Shown piece after piece: positions 9,147-16,972 of a DNA stretch of 64,000 nucleotides (the first letter of the stretch is position 1; each line of letters opens with the position of its first letter). Position numbers and translations under genes: made by a program. The DNA lies in contig NZ_JFYN01000012.1 of NCBI RefSeq assembly GCF_000631985.1, positions 496,001-560,000 of the forward strand, read 5' to 3'. Below the pieces are notes generated by a model, which searched no databases, was not told where the DNA came from, and saw nothing but the letters and a program-made list of their open reading frames with translations. The DNA comes from Pseudomonas sp. RIT288. GTDB lineage: Bacteria; Pseudomonadota; Gammaproteobacteria; Pseudomonadales; Pseudomonadaceae.

Positions 9147-9159
9147 AAAAGAACAAACA
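9147..9159 (+). promoter_or_regulatory. A-rich CA motif before zwf
   Basis: AAAAGAACAAACA lies immediately before the zwf ATG, where I see no good Shine-Dalgarno sequence. It fits the Crc/Hfq AANAANAA pattern and could control zwf translation. Repression is inferred. Confidence 0.45.
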
Positions 9160-9161
9160 TC

Positions 9162-10628
9162 ATGCCTTCGATTACGGTTGAACCGTGCACCTTTGCCTTG
9201 TTCGGCGCTCTGGGCGATCTGGCCCTGCGCAAGCTGTTTCCTGCCCTTTATCACCTCGATGGCGCCGACCTGTTGCACGAGGACACGCGCATCATCGCGC
9301 AGGCCCGTGAACCCGGCTCCGAGCAGCAGCACCTGGCGTTCATCGCCGCCGAATTGCGCCGTTACGTCGGCAAAGAGCTGGACGAGGCCGTGGCCGAGCG
9401 CTTTCTGGCGCGCCTGAGCTACCTGCACGTCGACTTCCTCAAGGCTGAAGATTACGTGGCGCTGGCCGAAGCGGCCGGCAGCACGCAACGCATGATTGCC
9501 TACTTCGCCACACCGGCAGCGGTGTACGGCGCAATCTGCGAGAACCTGGCGAAAGTCGGTCTGGCAGAAAACACCCGCGTGGTCCTGGAAAAACCGATCG
9601 GCTCCGATCTGGAATCCTCGCGCAAAGTCAACGACGCGGTGGCGCAGTTCTTCCCGGAAAACCGCACCTACCGCATCGACCACTACCTGGGCAAAGAGAC
9701 CGTCCAGAACCTGATCGCCCTGCGTTTCGCCAACAGCCTGTTCGAAACCCAGTGGAACCAGAATTACATCTCCCACGTGGAAATCACCGTGGCCGAGAAG
9801 GTCGGCATCGAAGGCCGTTGGGGCTACTTCGACAAGGCCGGCCAACTGCGCGACATGATCCAGAATCACCTGTTGCAGCTGCTGTGCCTGATCGCCATGG
9901 ACCCGCCAGCCGACCTGTCCGCCGATAGCATCCGTGATGAAAAGGTCAAGGTGCTCAAGGCCCTGGCGCCGATCAGCCCGGAAGGCCTGACCACTCAAGT
10001 GGTGCGCGGTCAGTACATCGCCGGGCACAGCGAAGGCAAGTCCGTACCGGGCTACCTCGAAGAACCGAATTCCAACACCCAGAGCGACACCGAAACCTTC
10101 GTCGCCCTGCGTGCCGACATCCGCAACTGGCGCTGGGCCGGCGTGCCGTTCTACCTGCGTACCGGCAAGCGCATGCCGCAGAAGCTGTCGCAGATCGTCA
10201 TCCACTTCAAGGAGCCGTCGCACTACATTTTTGCGCCGGAGCAACGCCTGCAGATCAGCAACAAACTGATCATCCGTCTGCAGCCGGACGAAGGTATTTC
10301 CTTGCGTGTGATGACCAAGGAGCAGGGCCTGGACAAGGGCATGCAACTGCGCAGCGGCCCGCTGCAACTGAATTTCTCCGACACCTGGCGCAGCGCGCGG
10401 ATCCCCGATGCCTACGAGCGGTTGTTGCTGGAAGTGATGAACGGCAATCAGAACCTGTTTGTCCGTAAAGATGAAATCGAAGCCGCGTGGAAGTGGTGTG
10501 ACCAACTGATCGCCGGCTGGAAAAAATCCGGTGACGCGCCCAAGCCGTATGCGGCCGGGTCGTGGGGGCCGATGAGCTCGATTGCACTGATCACGCGGGA
10601 CGGGAGGTCGTGGTATGGCGATATCTGA
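9162..10628 (+). CDS. zwf: Glucose-6-phosphate 1-dehydrogenase
   Basis: Zwf oxidises glucose-6-phosphate to 6-phosphogluconolactone with NAD(P)+, the entry to the Entner-Doudoroff pathway. The 488-residue protein has the nucleotide-binding [16 protein letters not shown] near residues 15-30 (the usual family form is GASGDL; here Ser is Ala), the conserved EKPIG (143-147) and the active-site RIDHYLGKE (171-179) with its catalytic His and substrate-binding Lys. It overlaps pgl by 14 bases and heads the zwf-pgl-eda operon. The only start that fits is the ATG at 9162. Confidence 0.97.
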   Translation: MPSITVEPCTFALFGALGDLALRKLFPALYHLDGADLLHEDTRIIAQAREPGSEQQHLAFIAAELRRYVGKELDEAVAERFLARLSYLHVDFLKAEDYVALAEAAGSTQRMIAYFATPAAVYGAICENLAKVGLAENTRVVLEKPIGSDLESSRKVNDAVAQFFPENRTYRIDHYLGKETVQNLIALRFANSLFETQWNQNYISHVEITVAEKVGIEGRWGYFDKAGQLRDMIQNHLLQLLCLIAMDPPADLSADSIRDEKVKVLKALAPISPEGLTTQVVRGQYIAGHSEGKSVPGYLEEPNSNTQSDTETFVALRADIRNWRWAGVPFYLRTGKRMPQKLSQIVIHFKEPSHYIFAPEQRLQISNKLIIRLQPDEGISLRVMTKEQGLDKGMQLRSGPLQLNFSDTWRSARIPDAYERLLLEVMNGNQNLFVRKDEIEAAWKWCDQLIAGWKKSGDAPKPYAAGSWGPMSSIALITRDGRSWYGDI

Positions 10629-11328
10629 TGTGAAACTGCCTGCGGGTGTGCACGCTCACCCGTTCAAGAGCCCGGTGCTGTTGGCCGAAGGTCTGGCGCT
10701 GAACGTCGCCAAGCAGCTGAGCGATGCCATCGCCGCACGCGGCAACGCGGTGCTGGTGGTCTCTGGTGGTCGCAGCCCGGTGGCGTTTTTCCAGCACCTG
10801 GCCAAGCAGGAGCTGGACTGGTCGAAGGTCGTCGTGACCCTCGCCGACGAACGCTGGGTACCGGTTGAACACGCTGACAGTAACGCCGGCCTGCTCAAGC
10901 AGTATCTGCTCAAAGGCCCGGCCGCCAAGGCGCAGTTCCTCAGCCTCTACAGCGCGGCGGCCAACGTCGAGCAGGCTGCCGAACAAGCTGACCGCTTGCT
11001 TGCCGAATTGCCGCCGATTGACGTGCTGGTGCTGGGCATGGGCGATGACGGTCACACCGCGTCGCTGTTCCCTGACAGCCCGAACCTGACTGAAGCCTTG
11101 CAGGCTGACGGCAGCCGTCGCTGCTGGCCGATGCTGGCGCCGAGTGTGCCGCGCCAACGCCTGACCATGAGCCGCGCGCTGCTGGCTTCGGCAAAGCACA
11201 AGATTCTGTCGATTTCCGGTCAATCGAAACTGACCACCCTGAATGCCGCACTGGCATCCGACGACGTCGCGGCCATGCCGGTGCGCGCGTTTCTGCAACC
11301 TACGTTAGAGATTTACTGGTGCCCATGA
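10615..11328 (+). CDS. pgl: 6-phosphogluconolactonase
   Basis: Pgl hydrolyses 6-phosphogluconolactone to 6-phosphogluconate, the step after Zwf. The 237-residue protein is of the DevB/NagB-like type, with [13 protein letters not shown] in the phosphate-binding region, the conserved [15 protein letters not shown] block and [13 protein letters not shown] carrying the active-site Asp and His. It starts inside zwf (14-base overlap) and ends 17 bases before the preferred eda start, so the three enzymes are co-translated. Confidence 0.95.
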   Translation: MAISDVKLPAGVHAHPFKSPVLLAEGLALNVAKQLSDAIAARGNAVLVVSGGRSPVAFFQHLAKQELDWSKVVVTLADERWVPVEHADSNAGLLKQYLLKGPAAKAQFLSLYSAAANVEQAAEQADRLLAELPPIDVLVLGMGDDGHTASLFPDSPNLTEALQADGSRRCWPMLAPSVPRQRLTMSRALLASAKHKILSISGQSKLTTLNAALASDDVAAMPVRAFLQPTLEIYWCP

Positions 11329-11345
11329 GCCAAGGAACAGCCGCT

Positions 11346-12011
11346 ATGACAACCCCATCCCCGACCGTTTCCATGGCGGACAAAGTTGCCCTGATCGACA
11401 GCCTCTGCGCCAAGGCGCGGATCCTGCCAGTGATCACCATCGCCCGTGAACAGGACGTGCTGCCATTGGCCGACGCTCTGGCCGCCGGTGGCCTGACGGC
11501 GCTGGAAGTGACCCTGCGTTCGCAGTTCGGTCTCAAGGCGATCCAGATCCTGCGTGAGCAGCGTCCGGAGCTGGTGACCGGTGCCGGTACGGTGCTCGAC
11601 CGCAACATGCTCGCGGCGGCCGAAGCGGCGGGTTCGCAATTCATCGTCACCCCTGGCATTACCCGTGACCTGCTCGAAGCCAGTGTCGACAGCCCGATTC
11701 CGCTGTTGCCCGGCATCAGCAATGCCTCCGGCATCATGGAAGGCTATGGCCTGGGCTATCGCCGCTTCAAGCTGTTCCCGGCGGAAGTCAGCGGCGGCGT
11801 GGCAGCGATCAAGGCCCTCGGCGGCCCGTTCGGCGAAGTGAAATTCTGCCCGACCGGTGGCGTCGGCCCGGCCAACATCAAGAGCTACATGGCACTGAAA
11901 AACGTCATGTGCGTGGGCGGCAGCTGGATGCTCGATCCCGAGTGGATCAAGAACGGCGACTGGGCGCGCATTCAGGAATGCACCGCCGAGGCCCTGGCGC
12001 TGCTGGACTAA
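11346..12011 (+). CDS. eda: 2-keto-3-deoxy-6-phosphogluconate aldolase
   Basis: Eda splits KDPG into pyruvate and glyceraldehyde-3-phosphate, the last Entner-Doudoroff step. The 221-residue form shows the catalytic Glu54 in TALEVTLRS and the Schiff-base Lys142 in FKLFPAE, both shifted by nine residues from E. coli Eda numbering. I chose ATG 11346 because AAGGA lies at a normal distance before it. In-frame ATGs at 11319 and 11325 would overlap pgl and lack such a site. An intrinsic terminator follows. Confidence 0.95.
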   Translation: MTTPSPTVSMADKVALIDSLCAKARILPVITIAREQDVLPLADALAAGGLTALEVTLRSQFGLKAIQILREQRPELVTGAGTVLDRNMLAAAEAAGSQFIVTPGITRDLLEASVDSPIPLLPGISNASGIMEGYGLGYRRFKLFPAEVSGGVAAIKALGGPFGEVKFCPTGGVGPANIKSYMALKNVMCVGGSWMLDPEWIKNGDWARIQECTAEALALLD

Positions 12012-12050
12012 ACGTTTTACCTGACACTTCGTTGTGTGTTCTACGGCTTT

Positions 12051-12082
12051 ACGGTGCGCTTGGTCGGTGCACCGTTTTTTTT
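12051..12082 (+). terminator. Intrinsic terminator after eda
   Basis: Stem ACGGTGC (12051-12057) / GCACCGT (12069-12075) with an 11-base loop and eight T residues. It closes the zwf-pgl-eda operon. Confidence 0.88.
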
Positions 12083-12095
12083 GCCCGAAAAAAAC

Positions 12096-12181
12096 TTGTA
12101 GGAGCTGCCGCAGGCTGCGATCTTTTGACTTTGTTTTTTGAACCAGGATCAAAAGATCGCAGCCTGCGGCAGCTCCTACAA
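12096..12181. repeat. Palindromic repeat family B (head-out copy)
   Basis: TGTAGGAGCTGCCGCAGGCT at the left and its exact complement at the right give a hairpin of about 86 bases just after the eda terminator. Confidence 0.9.
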
Positions 12182-12252
12182 AGATCGTGCGGGATCACCG
12201 TTACGCTGCGATACATAGTTACCGCACAGGTCTTTGGACGTGGCGTTAACCT

Positions 12253-12278
12253 GCGTTCTCTTATGGAAAAGAGAACGC
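12253..12278 (+). promoter_or_regulatory. Perfect inverted repeat beside the dioxygenase start
   Basis: GCGTTCTCTT and AAGAGAACGC (10-bp perfect arms, 6-base loop) end three bases before the ATG at 12282. The only purine-rich ribosome-binding candidate (AAGAGA) lies in the right arm. It could be an operator or an RNA hairpin that hides the ribosome site. Confidence 0.6.
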
Positions 12279-12281
12279 GTC

Positions 12282-13007
12282 ATGGAACGAGACACTTCAA
12301 CCGCATCGTCACCATCAATCTATCAGTTGGCCCCCGAGCAGATCGCCGGGCCGTACTTCCGCAATCCGAAGTTGCTGCGGCGCAACATCAGCGAGGGCGC
12401 CGAAGGCCTGCCCTTGCTGCTGCGCCTGAGCATCGTCGACGCGATGACCGGTCAACCGGTGAGCGGGGCACTGGTGGATATCTGGCATTGCAATGCACGG
12501 GGCGCCTATTCGGGGTGGAGCCGGATCAATCCGGATCTGGAGATCGACTCCGACGCCATCGGGTCGGTGCCGCGCACCGACGATGACACTTACCTGCGAG
12601 GCAGCCAGTTCTGCGATCAGCAGGGGCGGGTGCGCTTCACCACGATCTATCCGGGGTTCTATGCCGGTCGGGCGCTGCACATTCATGTGGCGGTGCGCAT
12701 GGTCAGCGGCAGTGAATATCTTGAGGAGCGCAACGTGGCCTGGGTCGGTCAGCTGTATTTCCCCGAAGTGGTGTCACGCGCGGTGCTCAATGCCCGGGAC
12801 TATCGTGGGCGAGCCTCGGCACCGTTGAACAACGCCGATGACAGTTACTACAGCAACATGCGCGGCGAAGATTCGACCCTGACGGTGTGGCCGATCGGCC
12901 GAGACTCTCACGAGGACGGTTTTTTCGGCCACCTGACCATCGGCATCGACACCTTTGCCGCCTCGTCGCAGATCAAGCCCGAGGACTTCGACAAGTACAC
13001 CGTGTGA
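12282..13007 (+). CDS. Intradiol ring-cleavage dioxygenase
   Basis: The 241-residue enzyme belongs to the non-haem Fe(III) dioxygenases that open catechol-type rings between the two hydroxyls. The four iron ligands can be placed: Tyr76 in GAYSGW, Tyr127 in YPGFYAGR, His133 and His135 in LHIH, with the conserved Arg130 between. The DIWHCNARGAYSGW block is classic. It lacks a long catechol-dioxygenase N-terminal dimerisation domain, so it is nearer the protocatechuate 3,4-dioxygenase-like or uncharacterised single-subunit group. No other aromatic catabolism gene is adjacent, so the substrate is unknown. A later start would lose part of the N-terminal region but keep all ligands. Confidence 0.85.
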   Translation: MERDTSTASSPSIYQLAPEQIAGPYFRNPKLLRRNISEGAEGLPLLLRLSIVDAMTGQPVSGALVDIWHCNARGAYSGWSRINPDLEIDSDAIGSVPRTDDDTYLRGSQFCDQQGRVRFTTIYPGFYAGRALHIHVAVRMVSGSEYLEERNVAWVGQLYFPEVVSRAVLNARDYRGRASAPLNNADDSYYSNMRGEDSTLTVWPIGRDSHEDGFFGHLTIGIDTFAASSQIKPEDFDKYTV

Positions 13008-13012
13008 ACCGA

Positions 13013-14194
13013 TCAGCGCAGCTCGTTGAGTGCACGGGTCAACAACTGCATGTCAGCCGCCGTGGTGGTCAGCCCCGGTGTGATGCGGATGCTCGGCCCG
13101 CTCGCTGCGCCGTTACGCACCACGGTGAACAGGTTGTACTCGTCGAGCAGGCGCTCGACCATTGCCTGTTGATCGGCGTGGCGAGTGAAACGCATCGAGG
13201 TGATCCCGCAATACAGGCGCGGTTCGTCCGGGGTCATCACCTCGATCCCCGGCAGGTGCCGAACTGCACTGACCCACAGGTTGCGCAGGTAATTGAGTCG
13301 TGCACCTTTGGCCGCGGCACCACCGAGTGAACGGTGTTCCTCGATCACCAGCGGCAGCGACATCAGTGCCGGAATGTTCGGCGTGCTGTATGGCGTACGA
13401 GCGCGGACGTCGCTGGCAGGGAAGTGCATTTCGCCCATGTCCGGATCGATGTCGGCCAGGCGCTGCGGGGCGATGTACAGAAAGCCCAGGGTCAGCGGTG
13501 CGCCGATCCACTTGTGCAGGTTGAAACCGGCGAAGGCGATGCCCATCGCTTCGAGATTGAAGTCGATCTGGCCGAGGGCGTGAGCGCCGTCGAGGATGAT
13601 GTCCACGCCATGCTGTTCCGCCAGTTCGGCGATGGCCTGCACCGGCATCACCAGGCCTGTGCGGTGGGTGACATGGGTCAGGGCCATCAACTTGAGTTTC
13701 GGATAGCGGATGAAGGTTTCGCGATAGGTCTCGAGCAGGCTGTCGAAACTCGCCGGATGCGCATGGTTGATCTCGATCACGTCGACGCCGCGATGGCGTG
13801 TCAGCCAGCGCATGGCGCCTTTGACCGTGTCGTATTCCAGGTCGCTGATCAGTACCTGATCGCCAGGTTCCAGGCGGTTGTAATTGCGGATCAGCGACTG
13901 CAGCGCATCGCTGGCGTTGCGCGTGAAAGCCACGCTCTGCGCGCGCACGCCGATCAGCTCGGCCAGTTGTGCACGGATGTCGAGGCTGTCGTGCTGCTCA
14001 AAACGCTGGCGCACATACACCGAGTTGCTGGTGTTGATCAGCTCGATGTTGCGCTGGTAGTCCTCGATCACCGTGCGCGACATGCGCCCGAAGTATCCGT
14101 TCTCCAGGTTCAGCGGGCCGGTTTGCGCTTCGTAGCGATCGGCGAAGGTTCGCCAGAACGCTTCGTCACGGGCGCGGCGGGTGTTGTCAGGCAT
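13013..14194 (-). CDS. Class V aminotransferase (CefD/cysteine desulfurase-like)
   Basis: This 393-residue PLP enzyme is related to isopenicillin N epimerase. The PLP-stacking and cofactor Asp is in LDGAHALGQ (Asp202) and the Schiff-base lysine is Lys228 in NLHKWIGAPLTLGF. TRNASDALQSLI (91-102) forms the phosphate-binding turn. There is no signal peptide, so it is cytoplasmic. It faces the dioxygenase tail to tail with five bases between, and lies 27 bases downstream of the DUF3820 gene on its own strand, probably in one transcript. Its substrate is unknown. Confidence 0.85.
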   Translation of the reverse strand: MPDNTRRARDEAFWRTFADRYEAQTGPLNLENGYFGRMSRTVIEDYQRNIELINTSNSVYVRQRFEQHDSLDIRAQLAELIGVRAQSVAFTRNASDALQSLIRNYNRLEPGDQVLISDLEYDTVKGAMRWLTRHRGVDVIEINHAHPASFDSLLETYRETFIRYPKLKLMALTHVTHRTGLVMPVQAIAELAEQHGVDIILDGAHALGQIDFNLEAMGIAFAGFNLHKWIGAPLTLGFLYIAPQRLADIDPDMGEMHFPASDVRARTPYSTPNIPALMSLPLVIEEHRSLGGAAAKGARLNYLRNLWVSAVRHLPGIEVMTPDEPRLYCGITSMRFTRHADQQAMVERLLDEYNLFTVVRNGAASGPSIRITPGLTTTAADMQLLTRALNELR

Positions 14195-14221
14195 GGTCGA
14201 GGCTCTAGGGAGGAGGGCGCT

Positions 14222-14458
14222 TCAGTGGCGCGGGGCAGGTTTGCCGTGTTTGGCGCGTAGCGGTTCGAGCAGGTCCGACAGGCCGTTGTGGTCGATTTCC
14301 TGCATCAGCGCCAGCAGTCCGCCGAGTTCGCCATGAGGAAAACCTTCGCGGGCAAACCAGTTCAGGTAAGGCCCCGGCAGGTCGGCAATGATCCGGCCCT
14401 TGTACTTGCCGAAAGGCATTTCACGGGTGATCAGCAGTTCAAGCTTTTCAGGATTCAT
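14222..14458 (-). CDS. DUF3820 family protein
   Basis: A 78-residue cytoplasmic protein with the DUF3820 signature MPFGKYKGRIIADLPGPYLN and a following WFAREG block. The family resembles the quorum-sensing-associated and exonuclease-linked putative DNA-binding modules of unknown role. I use the ATG at 14458; a TTG nine bases upstream is possible. It precedes the class V aminotransferase gene on the same strand. Confidence 0.8.
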   Translation of the reverse strand: MNPEKLELLITREMPFGKYKGRIIADLPGPYLNWFAREGFPHGELGGLLALMQEIDHNGLSDLLEPLRAKHGKPAPRH

Positions 14459-14608
14459 CAGTGGCAATCATCTGGATTCAAAACAGTCTGGAAAATACAG
14501 GCATTCTGCATGCAGGCCAAATGACAGATCATGCAAATAACCGTGATACAGATGGTTCATTTATTTTTAACTCATTGAAAAATAACGAAAATAATCTTTT
14601 TGAAAAGC

Positions 14609-14624
14609 TGGCACGCACACTGCA
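14609..14624 (+). promoter_or_regulatory. Sigma-54 (RpoN) promoter
   Basis: TGGCACG-CACA-CTGCA matches the -24/-12 consensus TGGCACG-N4-TTGCA with one change, and the GG and GC pairs are exactly ten bases apart. It lies 40 bases before the PA2169-like start. Confidence 0.8.
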
Positions 14625-14664
14625 ATAACCCTTGCATCTTCAACCAACCGCAAGGAATTGAAAA

Positions 14665-15132
14665 ATGACTGACATGAATAAAGAAGCCATCTCTGTACTC
14701 AACGACCTGATCGAAACCTGCAAGGACGGCCAGGAAGGGTTCAAGACTTGCGCTGAAGACATCAAGCACCCAGAACTCAAGACCCTGTTCGTGACCCGTT
14801 CTGCCGATTGCGCGACTGCCGCCGCTGAACTGCAGGCTGAAGTGCGTAAACTGGGCGGTGATCCGGAAACCTCCACCAGCGTCAGCGGTGACCTGCACCG
14901 TCGCTGGGTCGACGTCAAAGCCATGTTTACCGGCAAGGACGAAGAGGCTGTGCTGAACGAAGCCGAGCGCGGTGAAGACCACGCCCTGAAGGCTTACAAA
15001 GAAGCCATCGAGAAAATCAACAAGCACGGCCTGGTCGGTATTCGTGACCTGGTTGAGCGTCAGTACCACGGCGTACAACGCAACCACGACCAGGTGAAAG
15101 CCCTGCGTAATCAGGCTCGGGCTCGTTCGTAA
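14665..15132 (+). CDS. PA2169-like four-helix bundle protein (DUF2383)
   Basis: A 155-residue, almost wholly alpha-helical, acidic cytoplasmic protein matching the PA2169/DUF2383 family, which has a ferritin-like four-helix arrangement. Clear parts are NDLIETCKDGQEGFKTCAED near the N-terminus, LQAEVRKLGGDPETSTS in the middle and the EDHALKAYKEAIEKI helix. No enzymatic role is established. AAGGAA lies eight bases before the ATG. A sigma-54 promoter lies just upstream and an intrinsic terminator just downstream, so it is a single-gene unit probably induced by nitrogen or envelope-type RpoN signals. Confidence 0.88.
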   Translation: MTDMNKEAISVLNDLIETCKDGQEGFKTCAEDIKHPELKTLFVTRSADCATAAAELQAEVRKLGGDPETSTSVSGDLHRRWVDVKAMFTGKDEEAVLNEAERGEDHALKAYKEAIEKINKHGLVGIRDLVERQYHGVQRNHDQVKALRNQARARS

Positions 15133-15149
15133 GCGTTCGCAGGTTACAA

Positions 15150-15177
15150 AAAACGCCAGCGGGTCTGGCGTTTTTTT
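15150..15177 (+). terminator. Intrinsic terminator after the PA2169-like gene
   Basis: CGCCAG / CTGGCG stem, flanked by an A-run upstream and seven T residues downstream, so it could work in both directions. Confidence 0.92.
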
Positions 15178-15193
15178 ATGCGTGAGGGAAAAG

Positions 15194-15270
15194 CAAAAGA
15201 TCGCAGCCTGCGTCAGCTCCTACCTTGGAATGCGTTCCCCTGTAGGAGCTGCCGAAGGCTGCGATCTTTT
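15194..15270. repeat. Palindromic repeat family B (head-in copy)
   Basis: AAAAGATCGCAGCCTGCGTC and its complement flank a spacer containing TTGGAATGCG. It fills the gap between convergent genes. Confidence 0.85.
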
Positions 15271-15272
15271 CA

Positions 15273-15743
15273 TCAGCCGATGCTGATCGCTGGAAGCGTC
15301 GGCAGGGTCACGGTCTGCTGTTTACGCGGTGCCAGAATCTCGGCCTCGCCATCCACCACCAACTCATCGCGCTGGTTGAACACGCGAGTGGCGATGCGCA
15401 CGCGAAACTTCGGCAGCTTCTCGAGGATTTCCAGGCGCACGGTCAGGGTGTCGCCAATCTTCACCGGCTTCTGAAAGCTCATCTGCTGACCGATGTAGAT
15501 GGTGCCCGGCCCAGGCAGCTCGCACGCCACGGCCGCGCTGATCAGCGCACCGCTGAACATGCCGTGGGCGATGCGTTCCTTGAACATGCTGGCGGCAGCG
15601 AACTCGGCGTCCAGGTGCACCGGGTTGTGGTCGCCCGACATTGCGGCGAACAGCTGAATGTCGCGCTCTTCGACAGTCTTGCTGTAGCTGGCGGTCTGGC
15701 CGACTTCGAGGGCTTCGTAAGGGATGTTGGTAACCTGGGTCAT
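15273..15743 (-). CDS. phaJ4: MaoC-type (R)-specific enoyl-CoA hydratase
   Basis: The 156-residue hot-dog fold enzyme hydrates enoyl-CoA to (R)-3-hydroxyacyl-CoA, linking beta-oxidation to polyhydroxyalkanoate precursors. The catalytic pair Asp38 and His43 sits in AAMSGDHNPVHLD, followed by RIAHGMFSGALIS of the MaoC family. The gene order hydratase, alpha/beta hydrolase, fadD2, fadD1 is that of phaJ4 in P. putida, which is why I use this symbol. It is downstream of the hydrolase gene on the same strand. Confidence 0.82.
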   Translation of the reverse strand: MTQVTNIPYEALEVGQTASYSKTVEERDIQLFAAMSGDHNPVHLDAEFAAASMFKERIAHGMFSGALISAAVACELPGPGTIYIGQQMSFQKPVKIGDTLTVRLEILEKLPKFRVRIATRVFNQRDELVVDGEAEILAPRKQQTVTLPTLPAISIG

Positions 15744-15786
15744 CGGTCTTGATTCCTGTGACGGATTAAAGTGAATCCATAAAAAA

Positions 15787-16731
15787 TTATTCGCTGCGAT
15801 GAGGGCGGCGATGGCTCAGCGCCTGGTCGATCCAGGTCAGCACATCGGCAATCACTTCGTCGCGATTGGTTTCATTGAACAATTCGTGCCGCGCCTGCGG
15901 GTAGATCTTCAGTTGCAGGTTCTGGCTGCCGGCCGAGCGCAACGCTTCGGCCAGATCTGTCAGACGCTTGCCTTCGCTCACCGGATCACATTCACCGCCG
16001 ATCACCAGCAGCGGCAGGCCCGGGTCGATCTGGGCGAGATTGGACGCTTTGCTGATCTGCTGCAAGCCGCCGAGCAAGTCGATCCACAATTGATTGGTGC
16101 AGCGGAAGCCGCACAACGGGTCGTGGGCATACAGATCGACCTCGACCGGGTCGCGGCTCAGCCAGTCGAACGGCGTGCGCGCCGGTTTGAATTTGTTGTT
16201 GAACGAGCCGAATGACAACCACTCGATCAGCGCACTGCGGCCCTTGCCGCCCTGGCGCAGTTTTTCCAATCGGGCGATCTGTCGCGCCGCGCCGTAGAGC
16301 GCCACCGGCTGGAAATTCGAACCGCTGAGAATCGCCCCGTGCAGGCTGGCGCTGTGATGCAGCAGGTAACCCTGAGCGAGGTAGCTGCCCATGCTGTGCC
16401 CGAGCAGGATGATCGGTACCTCGGGATGCTGCTGGCCGATGTGTTGATTGAGGCTGGCCAGATCGCCGATCACCTTGCACCAGCCGTCGTTATCGGCGAA
16501 ATGCCCGAGGGTCCCGTGTTCGGCGGTCTTGCCATGGCCGCGCAGATCCGGGGCGTACACACCGTAGCCTTGTTCACAGAACGCATTCGCCAGCCGTTCA
16601 TAGCGGGCGCTGTGTTCGGCCATGCCGTGGGCCAGCAGGATCACCGCCTTCAAGGGCGCGGCGGGCAGCCACTGGTTGACGAACAGGCGGCTGCGGTCAC
16701 TCGCGTCCAGCCAAAAGCCTCGGTGGATCAT
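15787..16731 (-). CDS. Alpha/beta hydrolase, monoacylglycerol lipase-like
   Basis: A 314-residue serine hydrolase of the lysophospholipase/monoacylglycerol lipase group. The nucleophile Ser113 is in LLGHSMGSYLAQ. The oxyanion HGMAEHSARY (35-44) and YAPDLRGHGKT (59-69) blocks are typical of this group, and ARHELFNE near the C-terminus supplies the catalytic His. AAGGAA precedes the ATG. No signal peptide is seen. It sits between phaJ4 (same strand, 43 bases away) and divergent fadD2, so release of fatty acids for CoA activation is a reasonable role. Confidence 0.85.
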   Translation of the reverse strand: MIHRGFWLDASDRSRLFVNQWLPAAPLKAVILLAHGMAEHSARYERLANAFCEQGYGVYAPDLRGHGKTAEHGTLGHFADNDGWCKVIGDLASLNQHIGQQHPEVPIILLGHSMGSYLAQGYLLHHSASLHGAILSGSNFQPVALYGAARQIARLEKLRQGGKGRSALIEWLSFGSFNNKFKPARTPFDWLSRDPVEVDLYAHDPLCGFRCTNQLWIDLLGGLQQISKASNLAQIDPGLPLLVIGGECDPVSEGKRLTDLAEALRSAGSQNLQLKIYPQARHELFNETNRDEVIADVLTWIDQALSHRRPHRSE

Positions 16732-16972
16732 GGCAATTCCTTTTTATCGAGCGGTAACGGCCCGCAGTCGTTGCATTGTATAGCGCGTCCGATCAGCTCA
16801 CGCCACGGCAGGAAGATTCATACGATCAATGTCGCCATCGCCCATATTTGCCTCAATGGCCATAACTGCTAGTGTCCGTGAAGCTCCGCTTTTTGCTTTG
16901 TGCCCTCAGGGATAAGCGCGAAACCACAGAAAAGCGGCTCCCGGATCGATTCAGGTAAAGAGGACAAGAACA

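Noticed and set aside
8898..10505. Long minus-strand open frame opposite zwf
   Set aside because: Composition-driven shadow of a fully conserved gene; no start signal or motifs.
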